A stretch of 62,475 nucleotides of DNA from Apibacter mensalis (GCF_001418685.1 NZ_LIVM01000013.1:1-62475), one strand, 5' to 3'; positions 38,405 to 48,633 are shown, counted from the first letter of the stretch. A program made the numbers and translations. Notes: a model not told the origin generated them from the letters alone.

Positions 38405-39940
38405 TTATTTACTCCAACTTTCCCTGTCAAGACTACGATATTGTATGGCTTCTCCAATATGATGTGATTGTATTATATCGGATTTTTCCAAATCGGCAAT
38501 GGTTCTTCCAACTCTCAAAATACGATCATATGCCCTGGCAGATAATCCAAGTTTTTCAATTGCAGACTTAAGTAGTTTTTTAGAAATGTCATCCAATAAA
38601 CAAAATTCATCTATTTGTTTGGGACCTATTTGAGCATTGTAATGAATACCTTCTGCTGTTTTATATCTTAGGGTTTGTATCTTTCTAGCTTCAACTACTC
38701 GGGTCCTTATCTCAGCACTTGATTCCCCTTTTCTTTTATTTGACAGATCATCAAAAGTAACGGGCGAAACCTCAACATGAATATCTATTCGATCAAGCAA
38801 AGGTCCGGATATTTTATTCATATACCTTTGCATCTCCTGCAATGTACTCGTGTTTTTAGGATCATTAGGAAAATATCCGGAGGGAGTAGGATTCATAGAA
38901 GCAATTAACATAAAACTGGCAGGATAAGTTATGGTAAATTTTGCCCTCGAAATAGTAACCACTCTATCTTCCAAAGGTTGTCTCATTACTTCCAGTACTT
39001 GCCTATTAAATTCAGGCAGTTCATCCAGAAAAAGTACTCCATTATGAGAAAGAGAAATTTCACCCGGTTGGGGATAGCTTCCACCGCCTACTAAAGCTAC
39101 TCCCGATATGGTATGATGAGGATTACGGTAAGGTCTAACGGTCATTAAAGAGGATTCCGATCCTAGCTTTCCTGCAACGGAATGAATTTTCGTTGTCTCT
39201 AAAGCTTCAGATAAGGTTAAGGGAGGTAAGATAGATGGGATTCTTTTTGCTAACATAGTTTTTCCGCTTCCCGGAGGTCCAATTAACAGCACATTATGTC
39301 CTCCGGCAGCTGCAATTTCCAAGGCCCTTTTTACATTTTCTTGCCCTTTGACCTCAGAAAAATCAAATAAAAATTTATTATTATTTTCAAAAAACTCTTC
39401 TCTGGTATTTACTATGACTTGATTTAATTTAATGTTTTTTTCAAAAAAATCAATTACTTCTTTTATGTTATCCACTCCGTATACCTCCAGATCATTTACT
39501 ATAGCAGCTTCTTTTGCGTTTTGTTTGGGAAGAAAAAAGCCTTTAAAACCATCTTCTCTTGCTTGAATTGCGATAGGTAACACACCTTTAATAGGTTGTA
39601 AAGAACCATCTAGGGATAATTCACCCATAATTAAATATTGATCTAAATCATCACCTTGTATTTGCTCAGAAGCTGCCAATATTCCCATGGCAATGGTTAA
39701 ATCATAGGCGGAACCTTCTTTTCTTAAATCTGCAGGGGCCATATTAACAGTAATTTTTTTACCCGGCATTTTATATCCACAGTTTTTCAATGCTGCGGAA
39801 ATACGATGGGCACTTTCTTTAATCGCCATATCCGGCATGCCTACCAATTGATATCCTACTCCTTTATCCACATTAACCTCTACAGTTATCAATTGTGCAT
39901 GGACTCCATAGACAGCACTTCCAAAAGTTTTAATTAGCAT
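38405..39940 (-). CDS. YifB/ComM family Mg-chelatase-like AAA+ ATPase
   Basis: A 511-residue ATPase with three parts: an N-terminal Lon-protease-like domain ('VEVNVDKGVGYQLVGMPD', 'KKITVNMAPADLRKEGSAYDL'), the AAA+ core with Walker A 'LLIGPPGSGKTMLA' and Walker B 'GVLFLDELPEF', and a C-terminal Mg-chelatase domain ('LGLSARAYDRILRVGRTIADL'). The family helicase ComM drives branch migration during natural transformation in other bacteria. The length and all ATPase motifs are normal. Confidence 0.93.
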   Translation of the reverse strand: MLIKTFGSAVYGVHAQLITVEVNVDKGVGYQLVGMPDMAIKESAHRISAALKNCGYKMPGKKITVNMAPADLRKEGSAYDLTIAMGILAASEQIQGDDLDQYLIMGELSLDGSLQPIKGVLPIAIQAREDGFKGFFLPKQNAKEAAIVNDLEVYGVDNIKEVIDFFEKNIKLNQVIVNTREEFFENNNKFLFDFSEVKGQENVKRALEIAAAGGHNVLLIGPPGSGKTMLAKRIPSILPPLTLSEALETTKIHSVAGKLGSESSLMTVRPYRNPHHTISGVALVGGGSYPQPGEISLSHNGVLFLDELPEFNRQVLEVMRQPLEDRVVTISRAKFTITYPASFMLIASMNPTPSGYFPNDPKNTSTLQEMQRYMNKISGPLLDRIDIHVEVSPVTFDDLSNKRKGESSAEIRTRVVEARKIQTLRYKTAEGIHYNAQIGPKQIDEFCLLDDISKKLLKSAIEKLGLSARAYDRILRVGRTIADLEKSDIIQSHHIGEAIQYRSLDRESWSK

Positions 39941-40093
39941 AAAAAATAGTTTTATCCCTATAAAGATAAAAAATATTTTGGTTTATTTTATGTGTTGCAT
40001 TGGAATAGATTAACAATCATAGATAAAAATTAAACTAATTATCTTTAAATAGCATTGATGAGCTATTAGTTATAATTCGGAAAGCCTCAGTTC

Positions 40094-40495
40094 TTACTTG
40101 GAAGCGGTGTCTACTAATTGCATGTACCATTCTGTAAGTTTTTTTTGTTGTTCTGTATTTAATTTCTTTAAAACCTTTTTATAGTTTTCATCTATATCAT
40201 TGGCTTTAAGTTGCAATTCTATAATTTTATTGTCATTACCTATTTTATTGGCTTCTGCCATTTGCTCAAAATATATTTTGATTTCTTGAATAAAATTATT
40301 CACTTCTTTATTATCAAATTTTGGCACATTTTTTATGGGAGATAGACTTATCGTATTCAATGAGTCCGGCTTTATAACCATCGTACTATCCTTAGCTTGG
40401 AGTTTATTCGGATCTTTTTTAACAGTGTTATGTTCATTACAAGAGCTAACACTTAATACAACACCTAAAAAGAGTAGGGATAAGAATATTTTCAT
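40094..40495 (-). CDS. Small lipoprotein of unknown function
   Basis: A 133-residue protein with a lipoprotein signal, 'FLGVVLSVSSC' (Cys at about 19), followed by a Lys/Asp-rich linker and a helical C-terminal half ('NNFIQEIKIYFEQMAEANK' and 'LNTEQQKKLTEWYMQLVDT'). No family is recognised. It is predicted to be membrane-anchored in the periplasm. Confidence 0.75.
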   Translation of the reverse strand: MKIFLSLLFLGVVLSVSSCNEHNTVKKDPNKLQAKDSTMVIKPDSLNTISLSPIKNVPKFDNKEVNNFIQEIKIYFEQMAEANKIGNDNKIIELQLKANDIDENYKKVLKKLNTEQQKKLTEWYMQLVDTASK

Positions 40496-40642
40496 TATAT
40501 TATTTTTAAATATTAACCAAAATTACAATTAAATTATTCATTTTGATAGTATTTTTAGCCTTCTACTGATAATATCATAAATATCGAATAAGACAATGCC
40601 TTAATTTAATAACACAAAACCATATATTTGGCAATAATATCT

Positions 40643-40650
40643 TACCTTTG
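40643..40650 (+). promoter_or_regulatory. -7 box (TACCTTTG) for typA
   Basis: Exact TAnnTTTG match 22 bases before the typA ATG. Another match, TATATTTG, lies at 40623-40630. Confidence 0.55.
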
Positions 40651-40672
40651 CACCTGAATTTTAATATCATAT

Positions 40673-42427
40673 ATGCAATCAATTAGAAATATAGCAATAA
40701 TAGCTCATGTCGATCATGGAAAAACAACATTGGTAGATAAAATTATTCAGTCATGTCATGTTGTTGAAAAAAATGACGGAGACTTAATTCTTGATAATAA
40801 CGATCTGGAACGTGAAAGAGGAATCACCATTTTATCTAAAAATGTTTCTGTAAACTATAAAGGTGTCAAAATTAATATTATTGACACACCCGGACATGCT
40901 GATTTTGGAGGAGAAGTTGAACGTGTTCTTAAAATGGCTGATGGTGTTTTACTGCTTGTAGATGCTTTTGAAGGTCCTATGCCTCAAACACGTTTTGTGC
41001 TTAGTAAAGCAATTGAATTAGGATTAAAGCCCATCGTGGTAATCAATAAAGTTGATAAAGAAAACTGCCAACCGGAACATGTACACGATCAGGTATTTGA
41101 ATTGATGTTTAATTTAGATGCAACGGAAGAACAATTGGATTTTGAAACAGTATATGGTTCATCTAAGCAAGGTTGGATGTCTGGGGATTATAAACACCCT
41201 ACGGATAACATTACCTATTTATTAGATAAAATTATTGAGTTAATACCGGAAGCCCCTTATGTGGAAGGAACTCCTCAAATGCAAATTACCTCACTGGATT
41301 TTTCAAGTTTTGTAGGAAAAATTGCTATAGGTCGAGTATATCGTGGAGATTTATCTTCAGGAAAAGATTATACTCTTTGTCAAGAAGATGGTAAAAATAA
41401 AAAAATACGTATTAAAGAATTACAAGTCTTTGAAGGTTTAGGAAGAAAACCCGTTGAGTCTGTTAGAAGTGGTGATTTATGTGCAGTGATAGGAATTGAT
41501 GATTTTGAAATTGGCGATACTATTGCCGATTTAAATGATCCGGAAGCATTACCTCGTATTGCGGTCGATGAACCAACTATGAGTATGTTATTTACTATTA
41601 ACACTTCACCATTTTTCGGTAAAGAAGGTAAGTATGTTACCTCACGACATCTTAGGGATCGTCTGATGAAAGAAACTGAAATAAATCTTGCCCTACGAGT
41701 TGAAGAAACTGATTCTGAAGATAAATTCAATGTTTTTGGTAGAGGGATACTCCATCTGTCTGTTCTTATCGAAACGATGCGACGTGAAGGATATGAATTA
41801 CAGGTAGGAAGACCTAAAGTTACCATTAAAGAAATAGACGGCGTGAAACATGAGCCGTATGAACATTTAGTAATTGATGTTCCGGATGCTGTTGCCGGTA
41901 AAGCTATAGAACTGGTTACCCAAAGAAAAGGAGAGCTCAAAGTGATGGAACCTAAAGGAGATTTACAACATTTAGAATTTGACATTTCATCTCGCGGACT
42001 TATCGGATTGCGTAATCTTCTTCTTACTGCAACTTCGGGAGAAGCTATCATTAATCATCGTTTTAAAGATTTTGAACCTGTAAAAGACATCATACCTCAA
42101 AGGCAAAATGGATCTATGACCTCATCAGAAACTGGACAAGCTTTGGCTTATGCAATAGACAGGCTTCAAGATAGAGGTAAATTTTTTGTTGAACCGGGGG
42201 ATCAAATATATAAAGGTCAGGTAGTTGGGGAACATAGTCGTGATAACGATTTAGAAGTAAATCTTATTAAGGGAAAAAAGTTAACTAACGTAAGAGCCTC
42301 CGGATCTGATCAAGCAGCTAAAATTTTCCCTAAAGTTGAATTTTCATTAGAAGAAGCTATGGAATATATTAAAGATGATGAATATCTTGAAATAACCCCT
42401 AAGAACTTACGAATGAGAAAAATTTAA
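40673..42427 (+). CDS. typA: Translational GTPase TypA/BipA
   Basis: A 584-residue ribosome-associated GTPase involved in 50S assembly and stress growth. G motifs: '[13 protein letters not shown]' (G1), '[11 protein letters not shown]' (G2), '[15 protein letters not shown]' (G3), 'VVINKVDKE' (G4). EF-G-like domains follow, and the BipA-specific C-terminal domain has '[19 protein letters not shown]' and '[16 protein letters not shown]'. The protein stops right after '[10 protein letters not shown]'; related proteins normally run about ten residues further, with a basic end. Its own promoter and terminator frame it. Confidence 0.96.
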   Translation: MQSIRNIAIIAHVDHGKTTLVDKIIQSCHVVEKNDGDLILDNNDLERERGITILSKNVSVNYKGVKINIIDTPGHADFGGEVERVLKMADGVLLLVDAFEGPMPQTRFVLSKAIELGLKPIVVINKVDKENCQPEHVHDQVFELMFNLDATEEQLDFETVYGSSKQGWMSGDYKHPTDNITYLLDKIIELIPEAPYVEGTPQMQITSLDFSSFVGKIAIGRVYRGDLSSGKDYTLCQEDGKNKKIRIKELQVFEGLGRKPVESVRSGDLCAVIGIDDFEIGDTIADLNDPEALPRIAVDEPTMSMLFTINTSPFFGKEGKYVTSRHLRDRLMKETEINLALRVEETDSEDKFNVFGRGILHLSVLIETMRREGYELQVGRPKVTIKEIDGVKHEPYEHLVIDVPDAVAGKAIELVTQRKGELKVMEPKGDLQHLEFDISSRGLIGLRNLLLTATSGEAIINHRFKDFEPVKDIIPQRQNGSMTSSETGQALAYAIDRLQDRGKFFVEPGDQIYKGQVVGEHSRDNDLEVNLIKGKKLTNVRASGSDQAAKIFPKVEFSLEEAMEYIKDDEYLEITPKNLRMRKI

Positions 42428-42461
42428 TTTTTAATTTAAATAGTTAGCATTTATTATAAAT

Positions 42462-42495
42462 AAAAATATCCTGAATAATTCAGGATATTTTTTTT
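42462..42495. terminator. Bidirectional terminator between typA and trxA
   Basis: Stem AAATATCCTGAAT / ATTCAGGATATTT with an A-run on the left and a T-run on the right, so it can end both convergent genes. Confidence 0.88.
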
Positions 42496-42511
42496 CATGG
42501 ATTAATTTGGT

Positions 42512-42832
42512 TTAACCCAATAATGCATTCATTTTTTCTGCAAGCTTTTCTTTGGGCTGAACCCCTATTACTTTATCAACAACTTGTCCGTTCTTAAAAA
42601 ATAAAAGTGTAGGAATGTTCCTGATTCCATATTCCACTGAAACCTCTTGATTGGCATCAATATCAATTTTAGCAACTTTTACTTTTCCTTTAAATTCTTC
42701 AGACAATTCATCCACTATAGGTTTTAAACTCCTACATGGTCCACACCACTCAGCCCAAAAATCTACTAATACCGGTTCTTTGGAACTTAATACCTCTTCT
42801 TTGAATGTTTGATCACTAATTTCTAAACTCAT
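42512..42832 (-). CDS. trxA: Thioredoxin
   Basis: A cytoplasmic disulfide reductase with the active site 'FWAEWCGPCRSLKP' and the cis-Pro in 'RNIPTLLFF'. The start at 42832 ('MSLEISDQTFKEEV') gives 106 residues, the normal length; an in-frame Met 14 codons earlier would add an unusual tail. It is a single-gene unit converging on typA. Confidence 0.93.
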   Translation of the reverse strand: MSLEISDQTFKEEVLSSKEPVLVDFWAEWCGPCRSLKPIVDELSEEFKGKVKVAKIDIDANQEVSVEYGIRNIPTLLFFKNGQVVDKVIGVQPKEKLAEKMNALLG

Positions 42833-43097
42833 TTTTGTACTATTTATATCTGTATCTTTACTAATGTTTAACAAAAATAATTTAAAAATTGTAATTTACA
42901 CTATTTAAAAATCGTAATTTACAATTTTAAAAAAATTACATTTTTAATGATTTAAGTGAATAAAAAATTAATATATATTAATTTTTAAAAATAAAATGAA
43001 AGTAAATTATTTTTTTAACTTAAACTTTAACCTTAACATTATAGTAACAAGATTAAACATTTTATTAACAATTTTCCCATAAATCTATTAAATATTT

Positions 43098-43126
43098 TTG
43101 TATTTAAGAAAAATGATGTATATTTG
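43098..43126 (+). promoter_or_regulatory. Strong Bacteroidota promoter for a small RNA
   Basis: TTG at 43098-43100 (in TTTTTG) and TATATTTG at 43119-43126 are separated by 18 bases, an almost ideal -33/-7 pair. No coding frame follows within the next 80 bases; a terminator does. Confidence 0.75.
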
Positions 43127-43131
43127 CATCA

Positions 43132-43208
43132 ATAATTAGTTGTTCTTTAATAAAGTTTTTTAGTGTTAATGAACCCTTTCATAGTTTCTATTGAAAGGGT
43201 TTTATTTT
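43132..43208 (+). ncRNA. Putative stand-alone small RNA, about 75 nt
   Basis: Starts a few bases after a strong -7 box and ends in the terminator AACCCTTTC / GAAAGGGTT (43172-43201) with a T-rich tail. There is no open frame of note inside. A TTGTTC lies 13 bases after the -7 box; the array units at 3.9-5.4 kb also have TTGTTC 11 bases after their TTTTG. Alternatively it is a short attenuated leader of lipB, whose ATG lies 144 bases downstream. Confidence 0.6.
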
Positions 43209-43351
43209 ACAGTAAAGTTAATTAATATTAAAATTTACTTTCTTATCCCAATTACCATCTACAATTTAACCCGTTATTCCCCCCAATATCATCTTTTTTA
43301 CAACCTATATAAATATTATCTTTTTTATATTTATAAAATTAATTTAACTAA

Positions 43352-44065
43352 ATGAACAAAATTCAAAATAAAAAGGTAATATATAAAGATTTACATCAAG
43401 CTGATTATCTTAAAACTTGGAAGTTGCAAGAAAAATTACTCCAACATATTATTTCAATTAAATTAAAAAATAAAAAATCCGTGAATGATGAAATAAGTCT
43501 TACTCCTAATTATTTTTTATTTGTATCTCATCCACATATATTTACTTTAGGTAAAAATGGCAATTTAGACAATCTACTGATTAGTAATTTTAAACTCCAA
43601 GATATTAAAGCACAGTTTATAAAAACTAATCGTGGAGGAGATATTACTTATCATGGTCCCGGACAGATTGTGGGTTATCCTATATTTGATCTAGATAATT
43701 TTTTTAATGATATACATAAATACATGCGCATGTTGGAAGAGGTAATTATTAAAACAGTAAATTTTTATGGAATTAAGGGGGAAAGATCCAATGGTGAGAC
43801 AGGTGTTTGGATTGACGTAAATAAACCCTTTGCGAGAAAAATATGCGCTATAGGGGTAAAGGCCAGTCAATGGGTTACCATCCATGGTTTTGCTCTAAAT
43901 CTATCTCCTAACCTTTCGTATTTTGATTACATAGTACCCTGTGGAATAAAAAATAAATATGTTACTTCCCTAGAAAAAGAACTAGGAATATCTGTTAAGA
44001 CAAATGAAGTAAAAAAAATCATTAAAAAATATTTTTCTGAAATATTTGATCTTGAATGGATTTAA
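43352..44065 (+). CDS. lipB: Octanoyltransferase
   Basis: A 237-residue enzyme moving octanoyl from acyl-carrier protein to lipoate-dependent enzymes, the first step of lipoate synthesis. Signature 'NRGGDITYHGPGQIVGYPIF' with the catalytic-site His, 'GVWIDVNKPFARKICAIGVK' with the catalytic Lys, 'WVTIHGFALNL', and 'IVPCGI' with the active Cys. The length is typical. Confidence 0.95.
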   Translation: MNKIQNKKVIYKDLHQADYLKTWKLQEKLLQHIISIKLKNKKSVNDEISLTPNYFLFVSHPHIFTLGKNGNLDNLLISNFKLQDIKAQFIKTNRGGDITYHGPGQIVGYPIFDLDNFFNDIHKYMRMLEEVIIKTVNFYGIKGERSNGETGVWIDVNKPFARKICAIGVKASQWVTIHGFALNLSPNLSYFDYIVPCGIKNKYVTSLEKELGISVKTNEVKKIIKKYFSEIFDLEWI

Positions 44066-44489
44066 TGCTTAAATCCTTTAATTTTATCTCATATGACTTT
44101 TCAAATACAAAAATACAAAATCCACCTATTACTCCGATTTGTCAATTAATTGTATAAGTAATTTACTATCTAATTATTTAATAACTTTTTTATTATTATA
44201 TTGGATTAACCGATTATACCTTACAACCTAATTTTTTGAACCTATTTTTGGTAATGATGCATTAAAAAAATATATAAATTCTAAATTTAAAAGATTTAAG
44301 ATTTCTTCAAATTTACTTTAATAAACACTTTTTTGATTTATTATACTTCAAACCTTTTTTTTTGATTTATTTATTTAATAATATAAAAATTATGTTTTTT
44401 TGAATATTTAATCTATTTACAATTTATTATCACTTATATAGCACATATGCAATATTTTTTATATTTTTGTTTGGAAAAATATCAATAAT
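44066..44489. other. Intergenic, no gene seen
   Basis: About 420 bases of extremely AT-rich sequence between lipB and the DUF349 gene. No RNA gene, terminator or coding remnant recognised. Confidence 0.45.
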
Positions 44490-46439
44490 ATGGGCATTGA
44501 ATCGGATAACCTGCAAAACGCAGAAGGAAATGAAAAAAAGGTAAAATCACTACAAAATTTAGAATCAACATATAATAAAGATTCTCATAAAGAAGATTCT
44601 ATTGATGGATTAGATTCTGAAAAAAGTAAGGAAAACCTTTCCATTGAAGAAATAACCATCCCCGAAAAAGATTACGAATCACTTTCATTAGATAAACTTA
44701 TTGATGAACTAAAGTATCTTATTGGCCAATATCCAGTTCATTTAATTGGAGAAAATATAAACTCCTTAAGGGATATATTTTCAAAAAAATTTGATGAATA
44801 TGAAACAGAACGAAAACAAAAGTTTATTAATGATGGTGGTGAAGAGCTGAGCTATCAGCCCGACCTATTTTTGAAAAATAAATTCAATTCAGCCTACCAC
44901 GATTATAAAACAAAGCTAAACTCATATTATAAAGAACAAGAACTGAGCGAACAAAATAATCTTAATAAAAGAGTTCAGATAATTGAGGAGCTAAAAGATT
45001 TGTATACGACTCCCATGGAATCGATCAGTACTTTTTTTAAAAAATTCAGAGATATTAAAGAAAGATGGCATAATGCCGGTAAAATTCCTAAATCAAAAGC
45101 TGGCGATATTTTCAAAACTTATTTTCATCATCTTGATAATGCTCATGAATTCATCAAATTAAATAAAGAGCTTGAAGAATTAGATTATGCCCATAATCTT
45201 GAGCAAAGAAAAGCAATCATAAGCAGAGCTGAAGAATTAACGACAGAGCCCAGTGTTCAAAAGGCATTAAATGAATTGCAATATTTACATAAGCTATGGA
45301 AAGAACAAGCTGAACCTGTTGCTGAAGAGTTTAGAGAAAGTACATGGCAAGAATTTAAAGCAATAACTCAAAAAATACACGAACGAAAATCTGAGTTATT
45401 TGAAAAAATTAATGAAGAGCAACAAGTTAATTTGGAGAAAAAGAAAGCTATTATTTCTCAGCTTAAATCCATAGTATCTGCAGAAAATCAAGATCATTCT
45501 TTCTGGCAAAATAATGTTAAGAAAATAGAAGAATTAAGAGAAGCTTTCTTTACTACAGGAAGAATACCTAAAGAAGTTAGCAGTGATACTTGGAGTATAT
45601 TTAAAAATCTGCTTCATGAAATCAATAATAAGAAAAATACTTTTTATAAAGATTTAAAAAAAATACAACAAGAAAATCTTAAAAAGAAAAACGACCTATT
45701 GGAAATTTCTAAAGTCAATAAAGATAGTGAAGATTGGGATGTTGCCTTAAATCTATATAAAAAGATTCAGAATGAATGGAAAAATATTGGACACGTTCCA
45801 AGAAAATATTCTGATAAGCTTTGGGATGAATTTAGACAAAATTGTAATTATTTCTTTAACAGATATAAATTAAGAAATAATAAAATTAATGAGGAATGGA
45901 CTGAAAATTTAAAAAGAAAACAAAAACTTTTGGATGAGATTTTATCCTTTTCTGCTGCTGATAAAGACGAGGCTCTTAATAAAATTAATGAATACAGCAT
46001 ACAATGGAACTCCATAGACAAAGTTCCTAGAGAAAATATGAACATTAATAAAGAGTTCAATTTAGCCATTAAAAATCTTATTAAAAAATTTGATATTGAT
46101 AAAAACATTATTGATGAAATACAATTGAATATTAAAGTAGAAAATTACAAACAATCTAAAGATAATAAAAAGCTTGATGAGGATCTAAGAAAAATGAGAA
46201 AGCAAATTCAAGATCTTGGACATGAAATCGTTCAATTGGAGAATAATTTATCATTTTTTTCAAACGCAAATCAAGACAATCCTCTATTACAAAATACTTT
46301 AAACAATATCGAAACCAAAAAAACAAAATTGGAAGACTTAAAACAAACTTATTCAAAATTAATTAATCTAAATCTGTCAGAAAGTAATTCAAATTATGAA
46401 ACCGATGAAAATATTTCTAAAGAAACAGAGACTGAGTAA
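44490..46439 (+). CDS. DUF349 domain-containing protein
   Basis: A 649-residue, highly charged and mostly helical protein. Several DUF349 repeats of about 70 residues are seen, each with a W near the middle and a 'W.EF' or 'WSIFK' end: 'RDIKERWHNAGKIPKSKAGD', 'LHKLWKEQAEPVAEEFREST', 'EELREAFFTTGRIPKEVSSD', 'KIQNEWKNIGHVPRKYSDKL'. The N-terminal 70 residues are acidic and low-complexity, and the last 90 form a coiled coil. The function is unknown. It is first in a run with ribD and yigZ (gaps 31 and 33 bases). Confidence 0.88.
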   Translation: MGIESDNLQNAEGNEKKVKSLQNLESTYNKDSHKEDSIDGLDSEKSKENLSIEEITIPEKDYESLSLDKLIDELKYLIGQYPVHLIGENINSLRDIFSKKFDEYETERKQKFINDGGEELSYQPDLFLKNKFNSAYHDYKTKLNSYYKEQELSEQNNLNKRVQIIEELKDLYTTPMESISTFFKKFRDIKERWHNAGKIPKSKAGDIFKTYFHHLDNAHEFIKLNKELEELDYAHNLEQRKAIISRAEELTTEPSVQKALNELQYLHKLWKEQAEPVAEEFRESTWQEFKAITQKIHERKSELFEKINEEQQVNLEKKKAIISQLKSIVSAENQDHSFWQNNVKKIEELREAFFTTGRIPKEVSSDTWSIFKNLLHEINNKKNTFYKDLKKIQQENLKKKNDLLEISKVNKDSEDWDVALNLYKKIQNEWKNIGHVPRKYSDKLWDEFRQNCNYFFNRYKLRNNKINEEWTENLKRKQKLLDEILSFSAADKDEALNKINEYSIQWNSIDKVPRENMNINKEFNLAIKNLIKKFDIDKNIIDEIQLNIKVENYKQSKDNKKLDEDLRKMRKQIQDLGHEIVQLENNLSFFSNANQDNPLLQNTLNNIETKKTKLEDLKQTYSKLINLNLSESNSNYETDENISKETETE

Positions 46440-46470
46440 GATATAATATTTTCCGGATAAAAATATATTA

Positions 46471-47523
46471 ATGAGCAAAAATGTCGATGAAATCTACATG
46501 CTGCGCTGCATTGATCTAGCTAAAAATGGTTTAGGAACTACCTATCCTAACCCTTTAGTTGGTTCTGTAATAGTATATAACAATAAAATAATTGGTGAAG
46601 GTTGGCATAGAAAATCAGGTGAAGCTCATGCTGAAATTAATGCTATTTCTTCGGTAAAAGATCCAAGCATATTAAAGAACAGTACCCTATACGTTTCTTT
46701 AGAACCCTGTTCTCATTATGGTAAAACGCCTCCTTGTGCTTTAAAAATAGTTGATTTAAAGTTTAAAAAAGTTGTTGTTGGTATCACTGATCCAACCAGC
46801 AAAGTTAATGGAAAAGGAATTGAATTAATTCGTAATTCAGGAATCGAAGTTGTTACCGGAATTTTAGAAAATGAATGTAAAAAATTAAATAAAAGATTTA
46901 TTACATACCATTTAAAAAAACGACCGTATATTATTTTAAAATGGGCAGAAACATTAAATAAGAAAATAGATAATGGTGAAGATAGGAATCAACCATTCTG
47001 GATTAGTAACCCCTTTTCAATTCAGAAATCACATGTAGTAAGGAATGAAGAGCAATCTATATTAGTTGGAAAAAATACTGCTTTAATAGACAACCCTAAT
47101 TTAACAACCAGAACTATTTATGGTAAAAATCCGATAAGGTTACTCATTGATAAAAATTTAGAAATACCACTAAGTCATAATATTTTAAATGAACAAGCGG
47201 ACACTTTTATTTTTAATAAAAAAATATCAAAATCAAATAATCATTTAAACTATTTCAAATTAAATTTTGACAAGGATATTATTCCACAAATAATAAAAAT
47301 CTTATACGATAAAAATATTCAATCGGTAATTGTTGAAGGAGGTGAACGAACTTTACAGCATTTTATTGATTTAGGAATATGGGATGAAGCAATTATTATA
47401 ACATCACAAACCCTCATAAAGAATGGAACGAATGCTCCCACACTTTATGGAGAAATTATTAATCAAGAACTATTGGGAAACAATCTGATATCATATTTAA
47501 AAAACTCATCAGCGTTATACTAA
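46471..47523 (+). CDS. ribD: Riboflavin biosynthesis protein RibD (deaminase/reductase)
   Basis: A bifunctional 350-residue enzyme for two middle steps of riboflavin synthesis. The N-terminal zinc deaminase has 'SGEAHAEINAI' (H-A-E) and 'LEPCSHYGKTPPC' (PC-x8-C); the C-terminal reductase has 'RPYIILKWAETLNKKI' and 'SVIVEGGERTLQHFID'. The middle shows 'LVGKNTALIDNPNLTTR', the substrate-binding strand. Complete and of normal length. Confidence 0.95.
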   Translation: MSKNVDEIYMLRCIDLAKNGLGTTYPNPLVGSVIVYNNKIIGEGWHRKSGEAHAEINAISSVKDPSILKNSTLYVSLEPCSHYGKTPPCALKIVDLKFKKVVVGITDPTSKVNGKGIELIRNSGIEVVTGILENECKKLNKRFITYHLKKRPYIILKWAETLNKKIDNGEDRNQPFWISNPFSIQKSHVVRNEEQSILVGKNTALIDNPNLTTRTIYGKNPIRLLIDKNLEIPLSHNILNEQADTFIFNKKISKSNNHLNYFKLNFDKDIIPQIIKILYDKNIQSVIVEGGERTLQHFIDLGIWDEAIIITSQTLIKNGTNAPTLYGEIINQELLGNNLISYLKNSSALY

Positions 47524-47556
47524 TCACTAATTTATAAATCAATATCTTAAATATGC

Positions 47557-48174
47557 ATGTTTGATAATTTTATTTATAAAACTATTGATTCTGAAATAAC
47601 TGATGCCCTTTTGAAAATAAAAGGCAGTAAATTTTACGGTCTCATATTTAATGTCAATAATGAACAAGAAGTAAAAAATTATATAAAATTAAGTGTAACT
47701 CTTTATCCAAATGCGACTCATTACTGTTATGCTTTTCGAATTGGTATTTCGGGAGAATTATATAGAGTAAATGATGATGGAGAACCCTCCGGTACAGCAG
47801 GATTACCCATATATAACCAATTGCTTTCATCCGGACTTACTAATGTACTTTTAATAGTAGTACGATACTTTGGCGGAACTAAACTTGGAGTTGGAGGATT
47901 GATTAAAGCTTATAAAGAGAGTGCTCAGTATACTATTGAATCCGCTAAAATCATTACCAAAGAATTGAGCGAAAAATATGAGCTGGTTTTTGATTATACT
48001 TACCAATCTTCAATTATGACTCTTTTGAAAAAATTAACTATTGAAATATTATCAAGCTTGTTTTCCGATAAGTGTAATCTTACCATTGAACTTCCTATGA
48101 AAAAAAAAGATTTATTTTTTGAAAAATTTAACTCTTATTTCGCGCAAAATTTTGTTACTATAAAAAAGATTTAA
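47557..48174 (+). CDS. YigZ/IMPACT family protein
   Basis: A 205-residue protein of the UPF0029 (IMPACT N-terminal) family: 'IKGSKFYGLIFNVNNEQEV', 'ATHYCYAFRIG', 'NDDGEPSGTAGLPI' and 'LLIVVRYFGGTKLGVGGLIKAY' (about residues 102-123), with a small C-terminal DUF1949-like part. Its molecular role in bacteria is not settled. It directly follows ribD and is probably co-transcribed. Confidence 0.9.
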   Translation: MFDNFIYKTIDSEITDALLKIKGSKFYGLIFNVNNEQEVKNYIKLSVTLYPNATHYCYAFRIGISGELYRVNDDGEPSGTAGLPIYNQLLSSGLTNVLLIVVRYFGGTKLGVGGLIKAYKESAQYTIESAKIITKELSEKYELVFDYTYQSSIMTLLKKLTIEILSSLFSDKCNLTIELPMKKKDLFFEKFNSYFAQNFVTIKKI

Positions 48175-48180
48175 TAGCCC

Positions 48181-48479
48181 TAGTTGATAAAATAAGTGCT
48201 ATTACGTATTTTTATTTTATAGTCATAAAATACGCATGCACCTTGTGAGAATTTTATTTATATATGAATAATTAATTCATCTCACACCTGACCGGTTTTA
48301 TAAATTTATCAGATAAAACTACTACTGGAAGTATTAGACCTTTTTCTTTGATCTATTTATAAGGCATTTCCAGAACTCCCAACAATTCTACCCTCCCTGC
48401 TTCAAAAAACCATGGATAATAGCCATACTGGACATATCCCATTCAATTTTTTTATTATTTCTTACTCTTATTTTGTCAT
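48181..48479 (-). pseudogene. Decayed acyl-CoA thioesterase (YbgC/4HBT) next to dnaA
   Basis: The minus strand reads, in one frame, 'GYVQYGYYPWFFEAGRVELL' and 'GVLEMPYK', then a TAG stop, then 'IKEKGLILPVVVLSDKFIKP' and 'VRCEMN' followed by stops. This matches the hot-dog thioesterase pattern (Y-x-x-Y-x-x-Y/F-x-x-x-R...LP). The N-terminal 'MTK.RVR' starts at 48479 but is out of frame. So a thioesterase gene has been inactivated by a nonsense codon, frameshift and loss of the C-terminus. The rest of 48175-48633 shows no gene and no clear DnaA boxes. Confidence 0.7.
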
Positions 48480-48633
48480 TATTTCAATCATAATAAAATA
48501 TATATATTTACTTACTAATAAATTTCTAAAAATACAACAGGTAATCCTCTTTTTTTTTCTAAAATAAATTAACAATTTTGTGTTCCAATAGGTGATTAAA
48601 ATTTCATCCTAATTTTTATACAAATTTAAAAAA

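Noticed and set aside
41380-42051. 223-codon frame on the minus strand inside typA
   Set aside because: Shadow of typA; Ser/Arg/Pro-rich composition and no start context.
48175-48633. Replication origin with DnaA boxes
   Set aside because: dnaA is adjacent, but no cluster of TTATCCACA-like boxes could be seen on either strand.
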